A stretch of 64,000 nt of DNA from Sebastes aleutianus (Eukaryota > Chordata > Actinopteri > Perciformes > Sebastidae), in the NCBI GenBank assembly GCA_916700875.1, contig CAKAKS010000072.1:39933670-39997669 (forward strand), given 5' to 3'. The position numbers and the translations under genes were made by a program. Every line of letters starts with the position of its first letter. Position 1 is the stretch's first letter. Shown in pieces: positions 1 through 12,034 of this stretch. The notes beneath the pieces are model-generated. The model was not told where the DNA came from. It saw only the letters and a program-made list of their open reading frames with translations, and did no database searches.

Positions 1-2250
1 TGATGCTGAATTAAATTATTGTACTGTTAAATCAGTAATGCAGAGTTGAAGATATAATAAATTATGGGGTTATAGCTGCTGATAGGGGTAAAAAATAATA
101 AATATATGTTGTATATATATATATATATATATATGCATAAATAAAGAACAATTGACTTTAAAAATGTATATAAATATATCAAATAAATTTAAAAAATAAT
201 ATATATATATTTAATTATTATTATATTATATTAATTAGCTCTTATCTGATGTTACAGAATCAAATGTTTTGTAAAGATGTAACGTTAACTTGAACAGTTG
301 ATAATGTGAAATATGCTTAAAGGGAAAATGTGATATGATAGTACTAGCATATTGAGTGACAGACCGCTGATCAATGAACCGGAAGCAGTGACGTTAACGT
401 ATTTAACAGTTTTTCACCAAAATCTTTGGGAAAATAATAAAAAAATTGTAACGTTAACTTAACGTTACTCCTTGTAGATCATAAACCCTTTAATGTAATA
501 ACGACAGGTAAAAATCGGTTGAGAAATGTAGACGTTATAGTGCTTTTTATCCAGAAAAACGTCAGCTCCCCGTTCACTTGTATCGGGTTACAGGCCGGTC
601 TTGCCTTGTCCAATATGGCGCCTATGTTGACGTAGATCCAGGAGTCAATGTGGCGTCTATGAATATATGTCTATGGGTGTCTGTATTCTCATCTAAGAAA
701 GTGAATTATTTCCAAAATGTAGATTTTTTTCCTTTAAATAAACACTTGAAAATGTAATCTGATTACATGTACTCCGACTACTCGGTGGTGTTACTGGGTG
801 CAGGATCAAGAAAGCAGACAGGAGGATGGGTAGAATGCATTCTCTCTGGTTTATTCAGGTTCTTTAGGAAGAGTTCTGTTTGAAATTACAAAATGCACTG
901 GTAGAAACAGCAGAGATAGATAGAGAAAGAAAACAGAGGGAGAGAAAGAGATGGTCAGAGAAAGAGAGAAAGAGAGAGGGAGAGAGAAAGAAGGGATTTC
1001 ATATCCGGAATAAACGGGAATAACATCACCAGATTCATGTTCAGGCAGCTCTTTACTCTCAAAGGGATTGTTTTTCATCAAGGAAACGTTTTCTATTCCT
1101 TCTCCCCCTTTTGAAAATCATTTTTTCTTATTTATTTATATATTTTTTTGTAATGTTAGTTAAAGTGTTATCTATCCTTTGTTCCCCCACGGTTTTTCCC
1201 CCGTGAAATAACTGGCAAATATAACAAACAAACATTCTTTGATTTCATCACCAAAGTCATTTCCTTTTTTTAATCAGGATGATTTTTTTTTTTTCATTTT
1301 TGTTTGTTTTTTTTTGGTCAGGTTTTTTTTATTTTTTTGTTTTTAAAAATAGAAGAAAAAAGAAACACATTGCTCTTAAAAACATCTATCTATATATATT
1401 TTTACATATATATATATACTTTTTTCTTTATATTTAATTATTTTTTTTAATTCCTGAAGTTGACTTGTTACCCCACATAGTGGCATGCACATTGCACATG
1501 CAAATCTGTAATTAAATACTTCTCTTTTATCTTAAATTGCCATGTATGTTTATTTTTTTCTCTTTTTTCCCCGACTTGCTGAGTGAATCCTGTATGGTTT
1601 TCTACTGTGGCACTGGTTCGGTTTCTACTGGGTCCGATGGTTTGCATGGTGATGAGATGGATGGTTCGTAGTTGCTTCGGAGAGTTTTCCCAACGCATCT
1701 CTGCACCGATAACTACATTATATTTAACCCTTTGTAGCTGGTTTTTACCGTTGGGTGGTGGCCGGCTCAGCGTTCATTTCATACATCTTGGGGATTTGTT
1801 GTTGCTTTAACTCCTTTAGCTTGGTTAGTTTGACCTGAAAACATGGGTTTAAGTGGAAACCAGTATGAATAGCAGAGAAGAAGAGACATACATATCTCTT
1901 AAAATTCCAATTTTGACACCTCAAATTATTGGTTACAAAATCTGTGTCCAATAAAGGAGCCGTTTTGGACGATGCAAACCGAAACCAATAAATAAAATGT
2001 GTGATGAACAATAGTCGTGTCTCTTCTCTGACTAATCACAAAAACATAAACAAATGTTTTGATGGTCAGAGAATAATCCAATCTGTGCTACAAAGGGTTC
2101 AAAAGAACCTCGCTGAGTCCTGATCGTACGGCAGCCTCGAGATGTTTTTTGGGAGAGATCGGCCTCCTCCAGCGTCCGGGACGCTGACGTCAAAGAGGTT
2201 TGAGGACAGATCTTCTGGAAGCAACTCGTCTCCACCGGGTTGACGGTGAT
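1..2250. other. Downstream intergenic sequence, AT-rich, no gene seen
   Basis: AT-rich DNA with a short (TA)n run at about 113-134, T-rich stretches near 1130-1460 and a purine-rich stretch near 915-995. No frame here has protein-like composition. Confidence 0.6.
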
Positions 2251-2257
2251 GGAAACA

Positions 2258-2291
2258 AATGGAGGAGAGAGAGAGAGAGATGGATGGATGG

Positions 2292-2327
<36 letters not shown>
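2258..2327. repeat. (GA)n microsatellite
   Basis: Two GA tracts separated by a (GGAT)n patch. Frames crossing it translate to Arg/Glu or Ser/Leu repeats and are not genes. Confidence 0.9.
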
Positions 2328-2330
<3 letters not shown>

Positions 2331-3059
2331 CCTTGGGGGTTGCTATGGCGACAGCAGGAGACACTTCATCCATGTCTATGAGGAAACAATTCACTGTAAA
2401 TCAACACAGAGTCCAGGAAGTATGAAAGTTTTGATGACGTGCACAAAAATAAATAAGTCATTGCTCACATGAATAATGAATAAGTCCTGATTAGAGTCCT
2501 AATTAACAGTATTATCGTGGAGCATCACGTTTAGCGCGTTAGTCCCGTCGATGCCACATCGGAGGTTGTTTCAGTGTTTGTTGTTGGCAGGCAAAGTTAG
2601 CAACTAGCTGATAAACATCTAAGAACCAGATGGTGGAGACCAAAACAGAGCTGAAAGGAGCGTGAATAATGGGCGTTAATTCATCAGGTGGACGCAAACA
2701 CGACTCCAAATGAATGTTGCTCTGTGTCTGCATCAGTAGCTAACTGTTAGCTCGCATTTTAGCGATAAGCAACTCTCCAGCTTGGTTTATGCTCGCCGTA
2801 ATGAAGTCGGCGCGAGGTGCACGTGCAAGAAAATTGCGCCATCACGACTTTGGCGTGATGGTGCGAGGGCTCCTCAAGTTGTCGCGGTGCTCTGTTGTGC
2901 ACATCTAAATTTTTGTAACTTGGAGGTAAGCGACGGTAATAATTACAGTACACAAATGCGATGTTTGGCCGTACGTCGGTGTTTAGTGTTTACTAGTGTT
3001 GCCAGGCAACCTACCACTCGTTGACTTCCTGCTATCCACAGAATATTTTGTTTCTAAGC

Positions 3060-3496
3060 CTCCTGGCATTTTCGGAGCACATTACTATTATTATTTTAAT
3101 AATAAATAAAAATTCTGTTATTTTTGAAGATTTCTTTTACTAAATTACTGATGTGCAATTTATTATTTTAATGATAAATACAAATTCTGTTAATTTTGAA
3201 GATTTTTCACCAAGTTGCGGGTGTACAATTTATTACTTTAATAATAAATACAAATTTAATTTGTATAAATAAAAATACAATTTGTATTAATTTGTTACTG
3301 TTATTTTGTTTTACAAAGTTAAGAAAACAATGTTTAAGTCAAGCCTGATGTTTCTTTATACATAAAAGAACAGTGACTTCCACACAGAGAGGCATACATT
3401 AATTAATTAATTAATTAATTAAACACTCTGTATCGGCATGCCCAGGTATCGGTATTTGTATCGGGACTGAGTAAGTCGGATCGATGCATCTCTAAT
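3060..3496. mobile_element. 5'-truncated copy of a hAT-type element (same family as 19782-20375)
   Basis: It shares the AT-rich interior with repeated attttaataataaataaa-like blocks and the right end ggatcgatgcatctctaa with the complete copy at 19782-20375. The left terminus is missing, so no target duplication can be scored. Confidence 0.7.
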
Positions 3497-3721
3497 TTGT
3501 ACACACTCTTTCTACAGAATAAATAATAATAAGTAATATGGGAGAACAAATCATTAATTCCAGTGAATGAATTACAGATTAATGTGCAGAAATCATCAAT
3601 AACTTCCCCTCTAATACCTGCTGGACTCCATAACGAGCTGAAGACGAACACAAAGACGCACACAGACTGCAGACAGACTAAACACACCCACACGTACGTA
3701 AGAAGCATGAACTCATTCAAC

Positions 3722-3723
<2 letters not shown>

Positions 3724-3780
<57 letters not shown>
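3724..3780. repeat. (CA)n microsatellite
   Basis: An uninterrupted CA tract of about 57 bp. A second CA tract lies at 4286-4318. Confidence 0.97.
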
Positions 3781-3784
<4 letters not shown>

Positions 3785-4285
3785 TACAGTACACTTTCCA
3801 TAATGAGTGACAATGGAAGCTCAATCCCACCACCATGTGTTGATGAGCGGTACTACGGGAGGAATGAGGAGGAGGAGGAGAGAGGAAGAATGAAACACAG
3901 AGAGAGAGAATCAGATGAGGAGTTTTTCAGAAAGTTTATGAGTTATATACACAAGAATTATTGAGCCAAAATATACAATACAATGGGAGAGAATGGGTGA
4001 GAGAAATGATTATCTACTGACCTCCCTCCTCCCGTCCGGGCTCAGTGACCCCGGAGGAAGAGGAGGAAGAGGAGGAGGAGGAGGAATGGGTGAGGGAGGG
4101 AGGAAGAGGAGGATGAAGGTGGCGATGAGGACGTTAAAGTCTCATCTCACATGCGTGCTGCGATCGTCTCAGAGGGAGACATCGTGGTGTCCTGTACAGT
4201 GTAAGGCACTGAGGGTGACCTACTGTAGCTGATGGTGTCAGGACACGTGCACACACACACGCACAATAATATACATGCAAGTTCA

Positions 4286-4320
<35 letters not shown>

Positions 4321-4825
4321 AGTGCTGAAACAATTAGTTGATTAATCGATTAATCAACCCACAGAAAATATGACAATATTTATAATCAATTAATTATTTA
4401 AGTAATTTATTAACCAAAAAACCCACAAGACTTACTACTTTTATCCGTTTGATATCTTTAAAATATTTTGATTTTATAAACTTGTGATATTTATCTGTTT
4501 TGTATACAGATAAATATCACAGTTTCATAGTAATATAGCGACATCTTTCTGTGCAGTACTCTCATCCCTCGTCACCCTGCACTTTCATTTAAGCATCCTT
4601 ATTTAATATCTTTCTTTATAGTTTTACTTTCATTTTATTTAATTTGGCATAACAAGAAATACTCTGTATGTTGACCATCTTGGGTGGAAAAAAATGTCCT
4701 TCAGGATAAAAAATAAATTCTTATCTTCTCTTTAATGTATCTCATTTTATTGCCATTTTGAAACCAAATGTGGAGGGTTTATCTCAACAGCTAATACGCT
4801 CTGAAACAACAACAAATATATAATT

Positions 4826-5838
4826 CAGGGCTGTTAAAGTCAACGCGTTATTAACACGTTAACGCAAATTCATTTTGACGCCACTAATTTCTTTAACGCA
4901 TTAACGCAACTTGTGGTTTTTAGGTTGTAGCGGGCTCAGTTTTAAAGCTAGAGTGAAGATACTGGTATCAAATGAAACTAGAAAACCTGATGAATCCATC
5001 GGTACCAACCATATCACTCTAGCTTACGTACTACGCTCCAAACTTACGCTAAATTTTGGCGAGGAAAAACTGTCATGGTCATTTTCAAAGGGGTCCCTTG
5101 ACCTCTGACCTCCAGATATGTGAATGTAAATGGGTTCTATGGGTACCCACGAGTCTCCCCTTTACAGTTTGCTATGTTATGTTATGATTTGAGCATATTG
5201 TTTTATGCTAAATGCAGTACCTGTGAGGGTTTCTGGACAATATCTGTCATTGTTTTGTGTTGTTAATTGATTTCCAATAATAAATATATACATACATTTG
5301 CATAAAGCAGCATATTTGTCCACTCCCATGTTGATAAGAGGATTAAATACTTGACAAATCTCCCTTTAAGGTTCATTTTGAACAGTTAAAAAATGTGTTA
5401 TTTATTTGTGATGAATCCTAGTTCAAGTGTAATCTTGTAAAATGTAGTTTTTTGGCGAAGGAGATGTTTTCACAACAATATAAAATAGATATTAGAGGGA
5501 TAATTACGACCTGTTTAACCTCCTGACATAAACCAGTATGCAAACGGTGATAAAGGAGTGGATGTTGAAGTACCTGGGATTTATTGTTTTTTACCGTGGC
5601 GTCCAATTGGTATCGAGAATCGTGGAATTCCACTGATATTGGTAACAACTACTAAATATCTGACATCCCTAATGGAGAGGGATTACTTTGTTTTATATAC
5701 ATATATTTGCATAAAGAAGCATATTTGTCCACTCCCATGTTGATAAGAGTATTAAATACTTGAAAATCTCCCTTTAAGGTTAATTTTGAACAAATAAAAA
5801 AATGTGCGATTAAACATTTTAATGGATTGACAGCCCTA
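4826..5838. mobile_element. Interspersed element with AGGGCTGT termini (family A, copy 1)
   Basis: Begins cagggctgttaa and ends ttgacagccct, imperfect inverted termini. The interior carries the block gggtcccttgacctctgacc and atgggttctatgggtaccca, which recurs at 14565-15198 and 20989-22088. No transposase frame remains. The termini look hAT-like, but no 8-bp duplication is visible at this copy. Confidence 0.7.
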
Positions 5839-5907
5839 CTATGATTATATACTAATTAATTATTAAAAATAAAAATAAACTGGTAGATTAATCTGATCGC
5901 TTAGCTA

Positions 5908-6137
5908 GCTAGCATCCGGTATACCAACGATGAGTCTTTCAGAGTCAAAACAACGACGCTCGGATTCAAACTGTGTGGATCAATTTAGATTTTTGGCAAA
6001 ATAAAAAATAGTTTTGAAGTGATTCAGCTCGTACCGGATGTGACCGGAGGTGATCTCTCTTGGCTATTTCCTCGCCGTGGCCCAGTCTCAAAATCACCGC
6101 CAGCATGGGAGCCGGTGGGACTCGACTTTTAAGGCGT
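5908..6137. repeat. Interspersed repeat, paired with 8470-8669
   Basis: The block from ccggtataccaacgatgagtc to gactcgacttttaaggcgta occurs again at 8470-8669 in the same orientation with few differences. The second copy lacks a short ggcaaaataaaaaatagttt segment. Its class is unknown. Confidence 0.8.
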
Positions 6138-6690
6138 AAATACTTGAAAATCTCCCTTTAAGGTACATTTTGAACACATAAAAAACAATAATATAATATA
6201 ATATAATATAAAAATAAAAATAAACTGGCAGATTAATCAACAATAAAAATAATCAGTTTCAGCCCTAAACACATTCACACACCTGCACACACACACACAC
6301 ACTCTCACAGACACTAACACACACACACACACACACAGTAAATGTCTCCGTGTCGCAGCAGTAGCCCCCCCCCCCCCCCGCACAGTGGCGGTGACGGTGA
6401 CATAATGGCGTCTGAGGATGAGCCCGAAAAGTGGTCCAGTGCCATTGTGAAATTGTGTGTTAACATCACTACGACCTCTGCTGCCCCCCCCCCCCCCCCC
6501 CCCGCCCCGCCCCCCTCCCTCCACACAAACATCATTAAATCTCTCTCATTGACCCCCCCGCCCTCCCCGCCTCGCTCTTGACCCCCCTACACACACACGC
6601 ATGCACACATCTAGTGCTGTACAAAGGGGAGACCACGGCGTGGCTTCAGCTACATAAGCACATCTTTTGGCAGCACTACTGTACATTAAA

Positions 6691-6764
6691 ACCCACCGAG
6701 TAGTTTCTAACCCACCGAGTAGTTTCTAACCCACCGAGTAGTTTCTAACCCACCGAGTAGTTTC
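6691..6764. repeat. 19-bp tandem repeat, about four copies
   Basis: The unit acccaccgagtagtttcta is repeated about four times without change. Confidence 0.95.
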
Positions 6765-7091
6765 TTCTTGTCTGTTTGTTTTTTAAAGAGAGCCCTTATT
6801 CGTGTTTTCGTCGACGCGTTGCCTCACGACTGACCCACGGACACAATTTCACAGCCGACTGAGTGGATGGTTTTGGTGCGTTTGTTAGTTTTTCCTTCGT
6901 CCGTCATAACGAAGAAGAAAAGAAAACAGACGGAGGTGAAGACAGACAGCTGATGTGGGGAGAAGCGATGACGTAGCAAAAACCTTGCAACCCCCCCCCA
7001 ACCCCCCCCCAACCCCCCCCCGTTCAAAATCAGATGTTCACTTTTTTTTTTTTTTTTTTTTCCAAAGAATGGGATTTGTTCTTGGAAAAAA

Positions 7092-7092
<1 letters not shown>

Positions 7093-7138
<46 letters not shown>
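7093..7138. repeat. (CA)n microsatellite next to C and T homopolymers
   Basis: A CA tract follows C-runs at 6990-7021 and a T-run at 7041-7061. Frames here are composition artefacts. Confidence 0.95.
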
Positions 7139-7317
7139 CATGCTTTCACACAAGGGCAGTGTTGTGTGTCGGCCATTTTGGATCCGCTGTTACAATTCTG
7201 GACAAAGCGAGTGGTGTCGTGGAGCCAAAATGGAGGTCTGTCAACACGCTCTGAGCGGCGTGTTGATGTGTTGGGTGCGTCGGCAGGATGCTGATGGCGA
7301 CGTGAGGGGGTCAGAGT

Positions 7318-8139
7318 TAGGGATGTTAATAATTAACCGTTTAACCGCTAACCGACATTAACAAACGCCATCGGTAATAATATGCTAAAATAAAAATTAA
7401 CAGCAAAACTCAGAGGAGCAGCTTGTTACTTTAAGGAGAACAGCTGGTCCACCTTAACAGTCCACCTTAAGAGAGCCGGCGTTGCAGGATACAGGAAGTT
7501 GGCTCCAGTCTTGAGGAGTTGTAGCATTTATTTACCGACAAATAAACTGTACTGCTACAGCTACGTTCACAGCTATAACGCAACCGACAACCCCACACTC
7601 ACCGCTACCACACACACACACGGTCTGAAGGACACTCGCTAACGTTACGCCGCGCTGACAGACCGTATGTGTGTGACAACAGCGAGCAGGAAGTCACCAG
7701 CAACGCTAACGTTACATCTCTGAACGTAGTACAAACACACACATGGTCTGTCGGGTACTCGCTAATGTTACGCCGGGCTGACAGACCGTATGTGTGTGAC
7801 AACGGACAGCAGGAAGCCACCGGCAACACTAACGTTCGTTAGCTTTCTGAACGTAGCACAAACATACACATGGTCTGTCGGACACTCGTTTAACGTTACG
7901 CCGCGCTGACACACGGCCGACGACCTCGTAGCTAAACTAAACGGTGCGGTGAAGTGGCTGCGTGTGTCCTCGACAACACACGGGTCCTCTACCGGACGGG
8001 TGAACTCAGTTGTCCGTTGTCCTCATACACTGCAGCTGGCGCACCGCTGCATGCGACGCATTATCTTGTCGGTTAACGGTTAATAATCGGTTAACAAGGG
8101 TTATCGCTTAAAAGAAATAATTAAAAATTAGCATCCCTA
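7318..8139. mobile_element. Non-autonomous hAT element with 8-bp target duplication (family B)
   Basis: The termini are tagggatgttaat and attagcatcccta, inverted with one mismatch. It is flanked by a perfect 8-bp direct repeat gtcagagt at 7310-7317 and 8140-8147, the target-duplication length of hAT elements. It has no transposase. The interior contains about two and a half copies of a 125-129 bp direct repeat (7612-7915) around the motif acactcgctaacgttacgcc. A rearranged relative lies at 16640-17171. Confidence 0.88.
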
Positions 8140-8469
8140 GTCAGAGTGTAATGTAGGTTAGTGAAAGCAGAGAGGAGGAGGAGGAAGGGCGAGGGGGAGG
8201 AAGAGGGTTCAACATTACATCGTCTGACGCCATGCCAGGTAAAACCATACAATAACTCAATCCGAGGCCTGCTTGTTTTTGTAGCTGAGTCTTCTCTACG
8301 TTGTCTAAGGATCTAGCTACCTAACTCTAGAGGGACCTGAGAAGTAAGCGAAACCGCTTTGCACCTCTGTAAACCTCTCATCACTACACCGCCTGAAACT
8401 GGACCCACGAGGGGATGCACGCAGAACATCACGCCGAACAGCGAGGTGAAGCCAAGAGGGACAGCTTAT

Positions 8470-8669
8470 CTAGCGAGCGTCCGGTATACCAACGATGAGT
8501 CTTTAAAAGTCAAAACAACGACGATCGGATTCAAACTGTGTGGATCAATTTAGATTTTTGTGATTCAGCTCATACCGGATGTGATCCCTCTTGGCTATTT
8601 CCTCGCCATGGCCCAGTCTCAAAATCACCGCTAGCATGGGAGCCGGTGGGACTCGACTTTTAAGGCGTA
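8470..8669. repeat. Second copy of the 5908-6137 repeat
   Basis: Same orientation and nearly the same sequence as 5908-6137, ending gactcgacttttaaggcgtag. Confidence 0.8.
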
Positions 8670-8699
8670 GTGTGGTTGATCTCAACTACTACAGAGGGT

Positions 8700-11600
8700 A
8701 AGGGGGGGCGGACGGGAGCGGCTAAGGGCGAGGAGAATGACGGGGGCGGGGGTGACCAATGTGACTGATACAGAAGGCACTGTGGCTCTGTAGGGGGTTT
8801 TGGGGTTTTTGGGGAAGCGTGCCGTCACCTCACTTGATGGGAGGCGTGGGCAGAGGGGTTCCAGGTTTGCGCTCCCTCGACTCCCGCCAAAACAAATAAA
8901 ACAAAAAACCCCCCCTATCCCCGTCTACACTACGCTCAACTACTACTACTACTAGGCCTGGAGGCAACGCATGTCGGGAGAGGAGAGAGAGAGAGAGATG
9001 GGACGGCGACGTGAAAGAAAGAAAAGGGGGGTTTCACTGTGCGTGTGATGTCAAAGAGACGTGTGCAAACGTGGTGTCCATCTTCACAATACTCCCTCAG
9101 ATTCCGCTGTTTTACAGTACCTCCGAAATAATACGGCGAGGATGCTTATGAGGTCTGCATAGAGTCAAAACACGTGGACTGGGGTTTTTTTGTTTTTGTT
9201 TTCTGGCTTAATGCGACTGCGAAGAAAAACAGTGCGAGGTTTCAAGAGTAGCTACCGCGTCATGAGCATGAACGGTATGCAAAATAAATACTCTGTTATC
9301 TATAACTACATCTATACTGTATTATATCTAGATTTAGTTTATCATCTATCTATACTTTTATCATCTTGTCCTATTGAATATTCAATAATCCCTCATAACA
9401 ATAAGGATGAAGTTAGTAGTGTTTCTGTCCGTTAAAGCCTTTCAGTGTCGCTTCTCTGGCACAAAGCTGAAAGATGTCAAAGCAGAATGGACAGAACAAA
9501 AAGGTGGATGAGGAAGGAGAGGTTGGTGGATACTGACGTTGGTTTTGGCAGAGGAGGTTTGCTACAACCTCACGTGATTGGATTAATGACTGTTATCTCT
9601 GGTTATCCAGACCTGAGAGAAGGGGTTGGAGGAAGAGGAGGAGGAGGAGGAGGAGGGTCAGCATTGGCACAGACGGGCAGACAGAAGGACGGGCTGACGA
9701 ACGGGACAGATATGGCGTCTCTCGGGCTACATCCGTGTTTCCCGACTAGGACTGGACTTCATCTGTATATATCTCACAAAGATATAAGAGACGGGTTCAA
9801 AGTGGAGGTTTCACTCCAGGTGTAGAAAACAGGATGTGGCCCAGAGGCTGTCCTGTAGCGAGGGGGGGGGCGCTGATAACTGATAACTCAAAAACACCAC
9901 CACCAGCTAATACTGACACCAACACTGTACCACCAATACTGTGCCGTCACTGCCGATCAAACTAGAGAACTACAGAGCCAGACAGAGACAGAGGGGGGGG
10001 GGATTGAGCTTTTTTTTGGCTGCAAGTGGAAGAATTCAACCTAGAATAGTGTGAAACCTCGGCGATGATCTGGTCTACCCCTCCCTCTTTGATCTTTGGG
10101 TTGACGAGACTGACCCCGTGAATCACTGCGACTACTGGCCTCTACCTCCACCGCTCTGCAGAGACAGAGAGAGTATCGTAAGAGTTGCGTTACAACACGC
10201 AACGCTGCTGAGTGAAAGTTCCCACGCCATCGTTGCACCGAAACGTTGCAGGAAGGCAACCGGGAACCCCCCGGTAAACGTCACCGAACGGGAGGGGAGT
10301 GGGGGGGGGTAAAAACATAACGGATGTAAACAAGATGGACATAGCAACTCCAAATAACATGACAACAAATCTACAGCAACAGTTCCATCAATCAGTCATC
10401 AGTATCATCATCATCATTGTCATCGTCATTTTGCATTGACATTGATATCGTTATTATTCATAAGACTATCATCGTTAACAATAATAAATCAAGTGTGGTA
10501 GAAGTCCGCTTCTCTCCACTCTTTCTCCCTCTTGTCTCTCGGGAAACGTTGACGTGATCCTGCAGCGTTTTCCCGTCGTAGAAACGTTTTTTAAATCGGC
10601 GAGAGACAAAAACAAAAACAGCCGACAGTCTCGGGGTTAAAAACTAAAATCACATTTGAGATGTTAAGAGAGAGAGAGAGTGTGTGTGAAAGAAGAGAAC
10701 TTCTTTTTTGTAAACCTAAAAGTGTTCCTATAAAGCCCCCAGGTCCCCGCCCACACCGGTTAGATCTCCTCTCTAGTATGTATTTAATCGATCATGCAGG
10801 TTTCCATCAAATTTTGGACTCCGAAAAAGATCAAAGGAGGCTGAGCGAATGCAACAGAAGAACCAAGCTCCAATGTCCGAAGAAGAACAAGAAGGAGAAG
10901 TAATCGATAGAAGAAATACTGAAGAAAATAGTCTTTTTTCCCCATCCCTCCTTTCCTCTCCTCCGCCCCATTCAACCGTGTGATGTCATTTCCTGTCAGG
11001 TTTATGCCTCGCCTTGCCGCCGGGTGGAGTAACCGAGGAGGAAGGGGCTTGACGAAGAGTCCGACTCCCTTCTCAAGTTACCTGAGCCCACACCCCCCCC
11101 ACCTCATAGCACCCCTGCACTACCACCGCCACCGCCACCGGACAGGAAGTGATGTCACACCAGTCCCGTCAGCATTAAAGTGAGTCTTTAACAGTAAACA
11201 GAGATGATAAAACTCATCAAATATCAGCCAGCGCTGTGATTGGCTGGTTTTTGCAGTATAGGCGGAGCTTCCTGGTTCTGTCCCTTAGGAAAGGAAAAAG
11301 GTTAAAGATAAAAGTGGTTGTTCTCCCTTTTTTTCTTTTCACTGTTTGTAAAGTTTTTGTTCTTCATTGTTCAAGTTTGATTTTCTGGAGGCATAGCTTG
11401 GCATGTAAGGGTTAGGGGGTCCTGGCTTTTTGTTGATTTCTTTTTCTTTATCTGTTTCGAGGAGCAGAGTCAAAGCGGTGGACTCGCAGCTCATTTTCAG
11501 GCTTTTACATCAGCAGAGCGGCCAGCGACAGATAGCACGCACATCTGGCGAGGCCGACCAATCACGCCACAGTCTGGGAGAAGTGCCGTTAGGCCTCGTC

Positions 11601-11945
11601 GGAACCCGGCCCCGGCCGTTTTACATGCTCCTCCCTCGCTTTTTTTTGTTCCCACACCTCTCTCTTCCTCCTGCAGCCTGGCCTTGCTGGTCAGGCATTG
11701 AATTGTGGGAAGTGTAGTTCTGAGAGTGAGAGAGGTGAACCGAGCCCGGGCCTAGCTGTCTCTGTTTCATTTCATCCACGTGCTGCTCCGTCGCTGATCT
11801 GAGTCTCACACAAAATCTGTAAAAGGCTATTTGCAGCCCCTCCACCCCCCTCCCCTCCGCCCTTTCCTCTCATTTAGAGTCCGAGGGGTGACGGTAGAGG
11901 GTTTGGAGGGCGTCTGACCGCCCTCGACATTTTCACCACCTCTGC
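8700..11945. other. Downstream flank or distal 3' UTR of cacna1a, no second gene seen
   Basis: G-rich and GA-rich patches, a (GGA)n patch near 9630-9658 and a (CAT)-rich patch near 10398-10440. Part of it could be 3' UTR of the channel transcript, but no signal settles this. The open frames here lack protein-like conservation features. Confidence 0.5.
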
Positions 11946-11951
11946 TTTATT
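11946..11951 (-). terminator. Candidate polyadenylation signal AATAAA of cacna1a
   Basis: TTTATT on the plus strand (AATAAA in the gene sense) lies about 85 nt after the stop codon. It is the first canonical signal downstream, but many calcium-channel transcripts have kilobases of 3' UTR and the surrounding sequence offers no further proof. Treat as one possible site. Confidence 0.3.
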
Positions 11952-12034
11952 AAAAGTCTACACGTCCAAGGCCAGAGCACCGGAGGCTGCTATTCTTCTC
12001 CTCTCCTGCCCGTATCCCTCGCTCCCTGTGGTTG

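Noticed and set aside
7605..7829. 74-codon minus-strand frame with an internal repeat
   Set aside because: The repeat reflects the 125-bp tandem units inside the family B transposon.
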